Assembly: GCA_017390225.1 (NCBI GenBank)
Contig: JAFPCL010000076.1
Coordinates: forward strand, 1-8,363
Reading direction: 5' to 3'
DNA from: Clostridia bacterium
GTDB taxonomy: Bacteria > Bacillota > Clostridia > CAKSNL01 > HGM11501
DNA: 8,363 nucleotides
Shown here: piece by piece, positions 1 through 6,341 of the stretch
How positions within the stretch are numbered: position 1 is the stretch's first letter
Layout of the letters: every line of letters starts with the position of its first letter
The notes under the pieces: generated by a model
The model's database searches: none
What the model was told of the DNA's origin: nothing
The model's input: the letters and a program-made list of their open reading frames with translations, nothing else
Program-made: the position numbers and the translations under genes

Positions 1-156
1 AATGTACATGAATATAATGAGCCAATCACTATCAGGTGGACAAAATATAGTAAAAGTAAAAAAGATTTAGGTGCTGAAACTATATTGAAATTGTTGGAGA
101 TTATGTTAGATTGTGATAATACGGATCATGATGTTAAGGTTGAATTGATGGGGTGA
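1..156 (+). CDS. C-terminal fragment of an unrecognised protein
   Basis: Frame 1 is open from the window edge to a TGA at 154-156, giving 51 residues that begin NVHEYNEPITIRW and end VKVELMG. The beginning of the gene lies outside the window. The piece is rich in Lys, Asp and Glu. A stretch that looks helical (roughly residues 23-37, GAETILKLLEIMLD) suggests a small soluble domain end. I see no motif that identifies a family. Base composition is very A/T-rich (about 32% GC over the first 180 bases by hand count), well below the genes after 1595. It could equally be a chance open frame, but the amino-acid composition is reasonable for a real protein. Confidence 0.45.
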   Translation, partial: NVHEYNEPITIRWTKYSKSKKDLGAETILKLLEIMLDCDNTDHDVKVELMG

Positions 157-241
157 ATTCCAACAGAACAGTTTGCTGATATGAATGACTAAGGAAAACA
201 TTAGCATCCGGATTTGTGTTTTTAAAACAAAGGAGCATTAT

Positions 242-397
242 ATGAGAAAAATTCTTGGTTCATGGAGCGGCATGAGAAAATATCTTGAAGAAGATATGCT
301 TGCCCGAGCTTTGCGCGGCAGGGTCAGATATGGTTGTACCCGATATGTTGGAATGGACTTGTGCATTCTATATATTACGGCTGGATGCAGAAGATAA
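242..397 (+). pseudogene. Small, probably truncated conserved hypothetical gene
   Basis: An ATG at 242 follows a good ribosome binding site (AAAGGAG, about 229-235, 6 bases away), so it is preferred over the in-frame ATG at 185, which has none. The frame encodes 51 residues, starting MRKILGSWSGMRKYLEEDML and followed by an Arg-rich RGRVRYGCTRYVGMD segment. From memory, this start resembles the N-terminus of a longer family of uncharacterised clostridial proteins in which a W-x-G-M-R-K-Y-L motif precedes GRVRYGCTTYVGMDG. I could not check this. After VGMD (about position 358) the reading frame turns into unlike sequence and stops. The +1 frame over 345-446 reads MLEWTCAFYILRLDAEDKQ, which looks like a protein C-terminus. 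The simplest reading is a gene that lost its middle and is out of frame. It may instead be a genuine small ORF. Confidence 0.4.
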
Positions 398-464
398 ACA
401 AAGACAAACAGAAATACAAAGAGTATCGGACAATCAACAATATTAAGAAAGAAGGAACAAATTT

Positions 465-1469
465 ATGCGTGAAAACAAGGGTAAAATCTCAAGTGAAAAA
501 ATGAATGAAATCTATGAAAAGATTAAAACACCGTACAAGGTTGGGGCTGTGATGAAGGATGACGAATATTTAGTGGATAGTCCCACACTCTTTCGATTTG
601 ATAATAAATGGTATATGGTTTTTATAAAAATACATAAGGATGTTTCCGTTTCCGGGTATGAAACGCATATGGCATCGAGCGATAATCTAATGGACTGGAC
701 ATACGAAGGGAAGCTTTTTGAAAGGTTGGAAAATGAACACTGGGATAGCAAGCAAATTGCGGGATATGCGGCATTTGTGGATCCGAAGTTCGGCGGAAGC
801 AATAGGATACAGCCGGTCAACGGAAAATATTATATCTCGTATCTTGGCGGAAATCTTAACGGCTACGAAACCGATCCGCTCTCTATGGGGCTTGCGTACG
901 GAAGCAGTATACCGGGCAATTTTACACGTTTTGAGCAACCGATTCTGTCGCCATCGGATAAAGATGCCCGTGAATTTGAAAGACTGACACTATATAAGAG
1001 TCATATGTTTATGGATGAAGCCATGACATTGGGGCATCGTTATGTGAATGTTTACAATGCAAAAGCATCGGATCATAGGGAAAGAATTTATCTTGCCGTT
1101 TCGGATGATGCAGAGCATTGGGAAAGATATCTGGATACGCCGATTTTGGATGAAACAAAAACGATAGATGGGCTTGTGATATCCGGCGATCCGCAAATTG
1201 TGAAAATAGATGATTATTATGTTATGTTTTATTTTCGCTTGATTCATAATAAAGGCACACATAACACGTTTGCGGTTTCTGAAAATCTTGTCGACTGGAC
1301 GGTGTGGGAAGGGGAACCGTTAATCAGACCCGAATATGATTGGGAGAATAAATATGCACATAAAAGCTGGGTTTTAAAGCATGACGGTGTAGTGTACCAC
1401 TATTACTGTGCGGTCAATGACAAGAATGAAAGATTTATAGCTCTTGCGACATCAAAAAAGATGCAGTAA
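465..1469 (+). CDS. Five-bladed beta-propeller glycosidase-like protein (GH43/GH130-like)
   Basis: Predicted 334-residue cytoplasmic protein with no signal peptide or membrane segment. It starts at the ATG at 465, 8 bases after GAAGGA (451-456). It looks like the five-bladed propeller superfamily that holds glycoside hydrolase families 32, 43, 62, 117 and 130. Evidence is an N-terminal VDSPTLFRFDNKWYMVF segment (residues 37-53), where Asp38 sits like the catalytic or sugar-binding Asp of the first blade. A matching SGDPQIVKIDDYYVMFY segment lies at 240-256. Blade-type S-x-D/N-x-x-x-W motifs occur at about 71-78 (SSDNLMDW), 213-219 (SDDAEHW) and 272-278 (SENLVDW). The family acts on alpha- or beta-linked glycosides by hydrolysis or, in GH130, by phosphorolysis of mannosides. 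I cannot decide between these or name the substrate. Lack of an export signal implies action on an imported oligosaccharide. The downstream epimerase-like gene supports a sugar role. GC content is uneven and lower than in the genes after 1595. Confidence 0.7.
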   Translation: MRENKGKISSEKMNEIYEKIKTPYKVGAVMKDDEYLVDSPTLFRFDNKWYMVFIKIHKDVSVSGYETHMASSDNLMDWTYEGKLFERLENEHWDSKQIAGYAAFVDPKFGGSNRIQPVNGKYYISYLGGNLNGYETDPLSMGLAYGSSIPGNFTRFEQPILSPSDKDAREFERLTLYKSHMFMDEAMTLGHRYVNVYNAKASDHRERIYLAVSDDAEHWERYLDTPILDETKTIDGLVISGDPQIVKIDDYYVMFYFRLIHNKGTHNTFAVSENLVDWTVWEGEPLIRPEYDWENKYAHKSWVLKHDGVVYHYYCAVNDKNERFIALATSKKMQ

Positions 1470-1470
1470 T

Positions 1471-1504
1471 AACCGGATAGAAACGGTTGTGAAAATCCGG
1501 TTTT
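1471..1504 (+). terminator. Weak hairpin after the glycosidase-like gene
   Basis: AACCGGAT (1471-1478) and ATCCGGTT (1495-1502) form a perfect 8-bp stem around a 16-base loop, beginning 2 bases after the stop codon at 1467-1469. The T run that follows is only four bases, interrupted by ATGACG. It may therefore be an inefficient terminator or an RNA-end stabiliser that lets some transcription reach the gene at 1595. Confidence 0.4.
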
Positions 1505-1508
1505 ATGA

Positions 1509-1568
1509 CGTAGGGCAGAGGCTTGCTTCTGCCGAAAAAGACGGAAGCAAGCAAGCCCGTTCCCTACG
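1509..1568. repeat. Palindromic intergenic repeat with CGTAGGG / CCCTACG ends
   Basis: CGTAGGG (1509-1515) and CCCTACG (1562-1568) are exact inverted ends. Inside, GCTTGCTTC (1521-1529) is complementary to GAAGCAAGC (1544-1552), so the whole unit folds into one long imperfect hairpin. Its right end, GTTCCCTAC (1559-1567), is shared with the two repeats at 6264-6291 and 6342-6369. The unit lies directly upstream of the ribosome binding site of the next gene and gives that gene a spurious in-frame N-terminal extension from a TTG at 1523. Confidence 0.65.
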
Positions 1569-1594
1569 AAGATGAAAAACAAGGAGGAATAACT

Positions 1595-2560
1595 ATGAAT
1601 CGGTATATCGGACATCCCCATCAGGTTTTCGGGGTGGAGGAAATGCGGCTTTTCGGCGGCAGAGGTGACGGGATGCGGATGCTCTATATCAGAAACGGCA
1701 AGGGGCTTGAATTTTGGGTGTCGGCAGATCGGTGCGCGGATATTTCGCGGCTTTCTTTCAAGGGCGACAATTTCAGCTACTTTGCACCCTGCGGCTATGT
1801 TTCCCCGAAGTATTACGATCCGAACGGCATGGGCTTTTTAAAGTCCTTCACGGCAGGCTTTTTAACCACCTGCGGCTTGACGGCGGTGGGCTCTCCTTGC
1901 GAGGATGACGGGGAAGCGCTTCCGCTTCACGGCACGATTGCCAACACGCCTTGCGAAAATATTGCCCATTGGGTGGATGATGATGCCATTCATATTAAGG
2001 CTTCTGTACGGGATGCGCGGATATTTTCTCACAAGCTTCTTTTGGAGAGAGAATATATGGTGTCTTTAAAAAGCAATGAAATACTTCTTATAGATACGAT
2101 TAAAAATATCGGGGACACGGTCAGCCCCTTGCAGATTTTATATCATTGCAACATGGGCTATCCGCTTTTGGACGAGAATGCAGAGCTTGTGATTCCTTCC
2201 ACTCAGGTGGTGCGCCGCTCGGACGGCGCTGTTGTGGGGCATAAAGATTGCCTCACGGTAGAGTCGCCGCAAAACGGCATCGAGGAGGAGTGCTTCTTCC
2301 ACACGATGCACGGGCAGACAGAGGTGTCTATTTACAATCCCGGCATCAAAAAGGGCCTCAAGATGGCATACAATGCCGACGAAATCCGCTATTTCACCCA
2401 ATGGAAGATGATGGGCGAATATGACTACGTGATGGGCTTGGAGCCGGGCAACTGCACGCCGGACGGACGGGCGGCCATCCGAGAAAAAGGACTTTTGGAA
2501 TTTTTACAGCCGGGAGAAGAACGAGTATTTCAACTGCGGTTTGAAGCTTTTGAGGCGTGA
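1595..2560 (+). CDS. Aldose 1-epimerase-like protein (DUF4432 family)
   Basis: Predicted 321-residue cytoplasmic protein. The ATG at 1595 is chosen because AAGGAGG (1581-1587) sits 7 bases before it; the in-frame TTG at 1523 lies in a repeat. The fold expected is the galactose-mutarotase-like beta-sandwich. Visible marks are the ADRCADISRLSFKG segment (44-57), TAGFLTTCGLT (86-96), LHG with His112, YHCNMGYPLL with His184 (183-192), and GLEPGN with Glu283 (281-286). In mutarotases two histidines and a glutamate interconvert sugar anomers, and these three residues are plausible counterparts. DUF4432 members are mostly uncharacterised, so the exact sugar is unknown. The gene ends 19 bases before an aldo/keto reductase gene and follows the glycosidase-like gene, which fits handling of a released sugar. 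Length is about normal for the family. Confidence 0.8.
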   Translation: MNRYIGHPHQVFGVEEMRLFGGRGDGMRMLYIRNGKGLEFWVSADRCADISRLSFKGDNFSYFAPCGYVSPKYYDPNGMGFLKSFTAGFLTTCGLTAVGSPCEDDGEALPLHGTIANTPCENIAHWVDDDAIHIKASVRDARIFSHKLLLEREYMVSLKSNEILLIDTIKNIGDTVSPLQILYHCNMGYPLLDENAELVIPSTQVVRRSDGAVVGHKDCLTVESPQNGIEEECFFHTMHGQTEVSIYNPGIKKGLKMAYNADEIRYFTQWKMMGEYDYVMGLEPGNCTPDGRAAIREKGLLEFLQPGEERVFQLRFEAFEA

Positions 2561-2579
2561 GGGAACAAGAGGTGTATTT

Positions 2580-3758
2580 ATGCAATATAGAGAAGATAGA
2601 TACGGCAACAAGCTTTCTGTTTTAGGCTTTGGCTGTATGCGATTTACGACGAAGCTGGGGAAATTGGATTTCGAAAAAGCAGAAAAGGAAATCATGACGG
2701 CGTATAACAGCGGTGTGAACTATTTTGATACGGCGTATATCTATCCGGGCAGTGAAGCCTTGGTAGGGGAAATTTTCGAGAAAAACGGCATTCGGGATCA
2801 AGTGAATATTGCAACAAAGCTTCCGCATTATTTAGTGAAGAAAAAGGAAGATTTCGATAAGATTTTCGATGAAGAGCTAAAAAGGCTTCGCACGGATCAT
2901 GTGGATTATTACTTGATTCATATGCTCAGCGATGTGGGCGCATGGGAACGGCTTTGTTCTCTTGGTGCTATAGAGTGGATTCGGGAGAAAAAGCAGAAGG
3001 GACAGATTCGCCAGATTGGCTTTTCCTATCACGGCAACAGCGATATGTTCTGCCGCTTAATTGATAGCTACGAATGGGAATTTTGCATGATTCAGTATAA
3101 CTACATGGACGAGCATTCCCAAGCAGGGCGAAAAGGGCTTACCTACGCCAACCAACGCGGGCTTCCCGTGTTTATCATGGAGCCGCTCAGAGGCGGAAGC
3201 TTGGTGCGCCGTTTGCCCGAGGAAGTGAAAAAATTATTTGCACATTATGAAAAACAATATTCACCTGCCCAGTGGTCGTTCCGCTGGCTGTGGAATCAGC
3301 CGGAGGTAACGGTGGTGCTGTCCGGCATGAATTCCGTGGACATGGTTATAGATAACGTAGAAACCGCATCTTCTTCTCATGTGGGAGACCTTCTTCCTGC
3401 GGATGAAGCCATGCTGAAAAAAGCGGTGGAGATTATCCGCCAAAAAATGAAAGTGCCCTGTACGGGCTGCGGTTACTGCGTGCCTTGCCCAAAGCAAGTG
3501 GATATTCCGGGCATCTTTGCCGCCCATAACCGTAGAGCCACGGAAGGCAAATTTCGTGCGCTGACAGATTATTTCATGTGCACGACCTTGCGGCAAAATT
3601 CTACGGCGGCTTCCAATTGCGTGGGGTGCGGCAAATGCAAAACCCATTGTCCGCAGGGAATCGACATTCCTTCTGAACTAAAAAGAGTGCAGAAGGATAT
3701 GGAAGGGTCTGTGTATAAAATCGCAAGATGGTTTGTGAAAAAAATTGCAAAATTTTAA
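2580..3758 (+). CDS. Aldo/keto reductase with two C-terminal [4Fe-4S] ferredoxin motifs
   Basis: Predicted 392-residue cytoplasmic oxidoreductase. The ATG at 2580 follows an AAGAGG-type site (about 2567-2573); an in-frame TTG at 2541 inside the previous gene is rejected. The N-terminal three quarters is an NAD(P)H-type aldo/keto reductase barrel: LGFGCMRF (15-22), YFDTAYIYPGSE with Asp50 and Tyr55, Lys80 in ATKLP, and His114 in LIHML, which together form the usual Asp-Tyr-Lys-His tetrad. The C-terminal part has CTGCGYCVPCP (Cys294, 297, 300, 303) and CVGCGKCKTHCP (Cys347, 350, 353, 357), a pair of ferredoxin-like cluster sites. This domain order matches the COG1453-type oxidoreductases common in anaerobes. 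The clusters would allow electron exchange with another carrier. The substrate is unknown. The tail after the second cluster is basic (KIARWFVKKIAKF) and might touch a membrane or partner. It lies 19 bases after the epimerase-like gene and 13 before the SEC-C gene, so one transcript is likely. Confidence 0.88.
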   Translation: MQYREDRYGNKLSVLGFGCMRFTTKLGKLDFEKAEKEIMTAYNSGVNYFDTAYIYPGSEALVGEIFEKNGIRDQVNIATKLPHYLVKKKEDFDKIFDEELKRLRTDHVDYYLIHMLSDVGAWERLCSLGAIEWIREKKQKGQIRQIGFSYHGNSDMFCRLIDSYEWEFCMIQYNYMDEHSQAGRKGLTYANQRGLPVFIMEPLRGGSLVRRLPEEVKKLFAHYEKQYSPAQWSFRWLWNQPEVTVVLSGMNSVDMVIDNVETASSSHVGDLLPADEAMLKKAVEIIRQKMKVPCTGCGYCVPCPKQVDIPGIFAAHNRRATEGKFRALTDYFMCTTLRQNSTAASNCVGCGKCKTHCPQGIDIPSELKRVQKDMEGSVYKIARWFVKKIAKF

Positions 3759-3771
3759 AAGGAGAAACATT

Positions 3772-4809
3772 ATGAATTTACAAGAAGTATTGATGAAGAA
3801 AACCGTGCCGGATCTCAAGCATACGGCAAGTCTATACACGGACGGATACAGCAAGCTCAAAAAGGCAGAGCTTGTGGCACTGTGCATGGAAATGATTTTA
3901 GACAAAAATATGTTTGAAGCCTATGCAGAATTTTATCCCGAAAGCTTGTGGGATTTTGTGAAGCAGGCGGCAGAAAGCGAGAATGGCACGGTATGCACGG
4001 GCGATCCCTTTGAATATACGGTTCTGGAAGAATTGGGACTTGCTCATGTGGTACAGGAAGAAAAAGGCGTTCGCTTTATTCTTGCCGATGAAATCAAGGA
4101 ACGCTATCGCAAGCTTGTTGAAAACGGCTTTGTGGCAACGGTATGCCGCAGAGGGCTGATTCATCGTTATCTTTGCGCGGCGGTCAATTTATACGGCGTA
4201 ATCGAGCAAATGGAGCTGATGCGTATTTTTGATATGCAGAATGACCCGCCTATGACGATGGAAGAGCTGGCAGATGTGCTGGATAGTCCGCTTGGCTATG
4301 ACGAAGTTTATGCGGTAAAGGAAAATTATATTGTCAATCCTGTTTTCACCGAAGAAAATGGGGAAGAGGAAATGGACAAGCTTTTGGTCGATGCCTATTC
4401 CAAACCGCGCTACATTCCCGAAAAGAAAGAATTTCTGCGCTACACAGATCCCGACTATCGGGAATACACAGAGCATACGGCGGATTTAGAGCAGTTTTTG
4501 CAAAAGGAATATAAGGTTTCTGCCATGGATGCTTTTGAGATTGCCCACGAGTTTGCCATTATGGCATCTTTTACGGTCGACGTGCAAAACTATGTTGATC
4601 TTTTGAAGGATTATGATATTGAAGTGAAATACATAGAGCCGCTTCTTCGTCAAATCGCATTATGCGCCAACAACGTCCGTATTTGGGAGAATAAAGGCTA
4701 CACGCCAAATGAACTGCATGCCATGAAGCAGTCTATGGCACGTGTCGGCAGAAACGATCCGTGCCCCTGCGGCAGTGGCAAAAAGTACAAAAAATGCTGT
4801 GGGAAATAA
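3772..4809 (+). CDS. SEC-C zinc-motif protein with SAP/Rho_N-like N-terminus
   Basis: Predicted 345-residue soluble, acidic protein. The ATG at 3772 follows AAAAGGAG (3757-3764), which overlaps the stop codon of the preceding gene. The C-terminus ends in a textbook SEC-C motif, NDPCPCGSGKKYKKCC, with Cys331, Cys333, Cys342 and Cys343 as zinc ligands (the C-x-C-x8-C-C pattern of the SecA C-terminus). Residues 11-42 (VPDLKHTASLYTDGYSKLKKAEL and on) resemble the short helix-extended-helix SAP or Rho N-terminal domain seen in nucleic-acid-binding proteins. The roughly 285 residues between are unrecognised, mostly helical in appearance and rich in Glu. In SecA the motif binds zinc and contacts SecB or ribosomes, but stand-alone SEC-C proteins have no general known role. 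The intergenic gap of 13 bases suggests cotranscription with the aldo/keto reductase, though a functional link is not evident. Confidence 0.8.
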   Translation: MNLQEVLMKKTVPDLKHTASLYTDGYSKLKKAELVALCMEMILDKNMFEAYAEFYPESLWDFVKQAAESENGTVCTGDPFEYTVLEELGLAHVVQEEKGVRFILADEIKERYRKLVENGFVATVCRRGLIHRYLCAAVNLYGVIEQMELMRIFDMQNDPPMTMEELADVLDSPLGYDEVYAVKENYIVNPVFTEENGEEEMDKLLVDAYSKPRYIPEKKEFLRYTDPDYREYTEHTADLEQFLQKEYKVSAMDAFEIAHEFAIMASFTVDVQNYVDLLKDYDIEVKYIEPLLRQIALCANNVRIWENKGYTPNELHAMKQSMARVGRNDPCPCGSGKKYKKCCGK

Positions 4810-4845
4810 AAAAATAAAAAAAATAAAGTTTTTTTAAAAAAGGTA

Positions 4846-4874
4846 TTGCTTTTTTGAAAAAGATGTGTTATACT
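4846..4874 (+). promoter_or_regulatory. Sigma-A-type promoter of the tRNA-Ala gene
   Basis: A -35 box TTGCTT (4846-4851) and a -10 box TATACT (4869-4874) are separated by exactly 17 bases. Transcription would begin near 4880-4882, about 5 bases before the mature tRNA. The A/T-rich stretch just upstream (4807-4841) could act as an UP element. Confidence 0.75.
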
Positions 4875-4886
4875 ATATCCCGTTGA

Positions 4887-4962
<76 letters not shown>

Positions 4963-4963
4963 G

Positions 4964-4997
4964 AAAAAAAGCACTTGCGATTGCAAGTGCTTTTTTT
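4964..4997 (+). terminator. Intrinsic terminator after tRNA-Ala
   Basis: GCACTTGC (4971-4978) and GCAAGTGC (4983-4990) form a perfect 8-bp stem with a GATT loop, extended by A-T pairs and flanked by A7 on the left and T7 (4991-4997) on the right. The A run makes it potentially active on both strands. It starts just after the encoded CCA. Confidence 0.92.
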
Positions 4998-5001
4998 CAG
5001 C

Positions 5002-5092
5002 TAAATCCGTTTTGCGACGGAATAAATCTGCTACGCAGATGAAATCACTTTGTGATGAAATCTTGCTTTGCAAGGATAAAAAAACGGATTTA
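5002..5092. repeat. 12-bp inverted repeat enclosing three small hairpins
   Basis: TAAATCCGTTTT (5002-5013) is the exact reverse complement of AAAACGGATTTA (5081-5092). The 67 bases between contain three hairpins: ATCTGC/GCAGAT with loop TAC (5026-5040), ATCAC/GTGAT with loop TTT (5044-5056), and CTTGC/GCAAG with loop TTT (5062-5074). The unit can therefore fold into a closed multi-branch structure in RNA or single-stranded DNA. A competing local hairpin, TCCGT/ACGGA (5006-5021), uses part of the left arm, so two states are possible. Confidence 0.7.
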
Positions 5093-5170
5093 ATTTCATC
5101 GAAGCCGCAAGGCTTTGATTTCATCCAAACTTGTTTGGATTTCATCGTGAGTGAAGCGAACGATTTCATC
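5002..5170. repeat. Array of different hairpins joined by a constant GATGAAATC / GATTTCATC linker
   Basis: The linker GATGAAATC occurs at 5038-5046 and 5054-5062, with a degenerate copy GAATAAATC at 5020-5028. Its reverse complement GATTTCATC occurs at 5117-5125, 5138-5146 and 5162-5170, with a near copy AATTTCATC at 5092-5100. Between linkers each interval is a different palindrome. In the right half these are ATCGAAGCC/GGCTTTGAT with a GCAA loop (5098-5119), ATCCAAAC/GTTTGGAT (5123-5140, equivalently closed by a CTTG tetraloop), and ATCGT/ACGAT with an 11-base loop (5144-5164). Every stem begins with ATC and ends with GAT, apart from an extra G in the one at 5062-5077. Stems are separated by GAA in the left half and TTC in the right half. 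No protein is supported here. The array ends 41 bases before the start of the dehydrogenase gene. Confidence 0.85.
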
Positions 5171-5211
5171 GGAACCATATAAATAAAAACATGAAAAGGA
5201 GCAATCTGTCT

Positions 5212-6246
5212 ATGCTTGCTTATACGTATACAGAAAAAGGAAAATTTGAACTTTGGGAAAAAGAAAAGCCGGTGCTTCAGGATGCGCGGGATGCCATTGT
5301 CAGGGTGAGCCTTGCGAGCATTTGCTCCAGTGATCTTCATATCAAGCACGGTGCTGTGTCACGGGCGGTGCCGGGCATCACCGTGGGGCATGAGATGGTC
5401 GGAATTGTGGAGGAAGTGGGGGATAAAGTTACCCATGTGAAGCCCGGAGATCGGGTGACAGTGAACGTGGAGACCTTTTGCGGCGAATGTTTTTTCTGCC
5501 AAAAGGGGTTTGTGAATAACTGCACAGATAAAAACGGAGGGTGGGCACTTGGGTGCCGCATCGACGGGGGACAGGCAGAATATGTGCGTGTGCCTTTTGC
5601 GGATCAAGGGTTAAATAAAATTCCCGATACCGTCAGTGACAGACAGGCTCTTTTGGTTGGCGATGTGTTGGCAACAGGCTTTTGGTCGGCAAGAATTTCT
5701 GATATTACGGAAGAGGACACGGTTTTGATTATCGGTGCCGGCCCTACGGGGCTTTGCACACTTCTTTGCGTGATGCTCAAAAATCCCAAACGCATTATCG
5801 TGTGCGAAACAGACGAAGAGCGGATTCAATTTGTGAATAAACACTATCCGGAGGTGTTGACCGTTACGCCCGAGAAATGCCTTGCTTTTGTACAAACAAA
5901 CAGCGATCATGGCGGCGCGGATGTGGTGCTTGAAGTTGCAGGGGCAAAAGACTCATTTTGCCTTGCCTGGCAATCGGCACGCCCCAATGCCACGGTCACG
6001 GTTGTGGCTCTTTATGAAGAACATCAAATATTGCCGCTACCGTCTATGTACGGCAAAAATCTGACCTTTAAAACCGGCGGCGTGGACGGGTGTGACTGTG
6101 AAGAAACCCTACGGCTCATTGCGGAAGGAAAGATTGACACCGAGCCGCTGATTACCCACACCTATCCCTTAAAAGACATAGCGGCGGCGTATGATTTGTT
6201 TGAAAACAGGGAAGACGGCGTGATTAAAATTGCGGTGAAGCCATAA
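5212..6246 (+). CDS. Zinc-dependent medium-chain alcohol/polyol dehydrogenase
   Basis: Predicted 344-residue cytoplasmic oxidoreductase. The ATG at 5212 is preferred because AAGGAG (5196-5201) lies 10 bases before it; the in-frame ATG at 5191 would place that site inside the gene. The N-terminal catalytic domain has Cys38 in SICSSDLH and His60-Glu61 in VGHEMVG for the catalytic zinc, followed by VGDKVTHVKPGDRV. Structural-zinc cysteines are at 90, 93, 96 and 104 (CGECFFCQKGFVNNC). The Rossmann domain shows GAGPTG (175-180), and the acidic Glu199 after the second strand (IIVCETDEER) suggests NAD rather than NADP. It would oxidise an alcohol or polyol, or work in reverse. The family includes sorbitol, threonine and general alcohol dehydrogenases, and I cannot name the substrate. 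It is separated from the upstream cluster by the tRNA and terminator, so it needs its own promoter, possibly within or beside the hairpin array. Confidence 0.9.
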   Translation: MLAYTYTEKGKFELWEKEKPVLQDARDAIVRVSLASICSSDLHIKHGAVSRAVPGITVGHEMVGIVEEVGDKVTHVKPGDRVTVNVETFCGECFFCQKGFVNNCTDKNGGWALGCRIDGGQAEYVRVPFADQGLNKIPDTVSDRQALLVGDVLATGFWSARISDITEEDTVLIIGAGPTGLCTLLCVMLKNPKRIIVCETDEERIQFVNKHYPEVLTVTPEKCLAFVQTNSDHGGADVVLEVAGAKDSFCLAWQSARPNATVTVVALYEEHQILPLPSMYGKNLTFKTGGVDGCDCEETLRLIAEGKIDTEPLITHTYPLKDIAAAYDLFENREDGVIKIAVKP

Positions 6247-6263
6247 AAAAGAAATGAAAAAGA

Positions 6264-6291
6264 GGAACACCACATGGGGCGTTCCCTACAA
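6264..6291. repeat. GTTCCCTACAA palindromic repeat, copy 1
   Basis: GGAAC (6264-6268) pairs with GTTCC (6281-6285), with further ACC/GGG pairing across a short loop, followed by CTACAA (6286-6291). It shares the GGAAC, GTTCC and CTACAA blocks with the copy 78 bases downstream. It lies 17 bases after the dehydrogenase stop codon. Confidence 0.65.
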
Positions 6292-6315
6292 GGTGTTATG
6301 TAAAAAAGGTGTTAT
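6290..6315 (+). repeat. Short direct repeat AAGGTGTTAT
   Basis: AAGGTGTTAT occurs at 6290-6299 and again at 6306-6315, 16 bases apart. It starts at the end of the first GTTCCCTACAA repeat, so it may mark a small duplication associated with that element. It could also be chance in A/T-rich DNA. Confidence 0.4.
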
Positions 6316-6341
6316 AACAAGATTTGCATATACAAAAAAGC

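Noticed and set aside
91..120. Promoter TTGTTG - 18 bases - GATAAT
   Set aside because: The -35 box matches only 3 of 6 positions, and it lies in the open frame at 1-156. In A/T-rich DNA such matches are common.
1523..1594. N-terminal extension of the DUF4432 gene from a TTG
   Set aside because: It is encoded by the palindromic repeat and lacks a ribosome binding site, whereas the ATG at 1595 has an ideal AAGGAGG.
4811..4840. Terminator after the SEC-C gene
   Set aside because: Only A and T runs with no GC-rich stem. It cannot form a convincing intrinsic terminator and more likely serves as an A/T-rich upstream element of the tRNA promoter.
5002..5170. CRISPR array
   Set aside because: The constant part is only 9 bases, it reverses orientation half way, and the intervals are 7-16-base palindromes instead of 25-40-base unique spacers. 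No cas genes are in the window.
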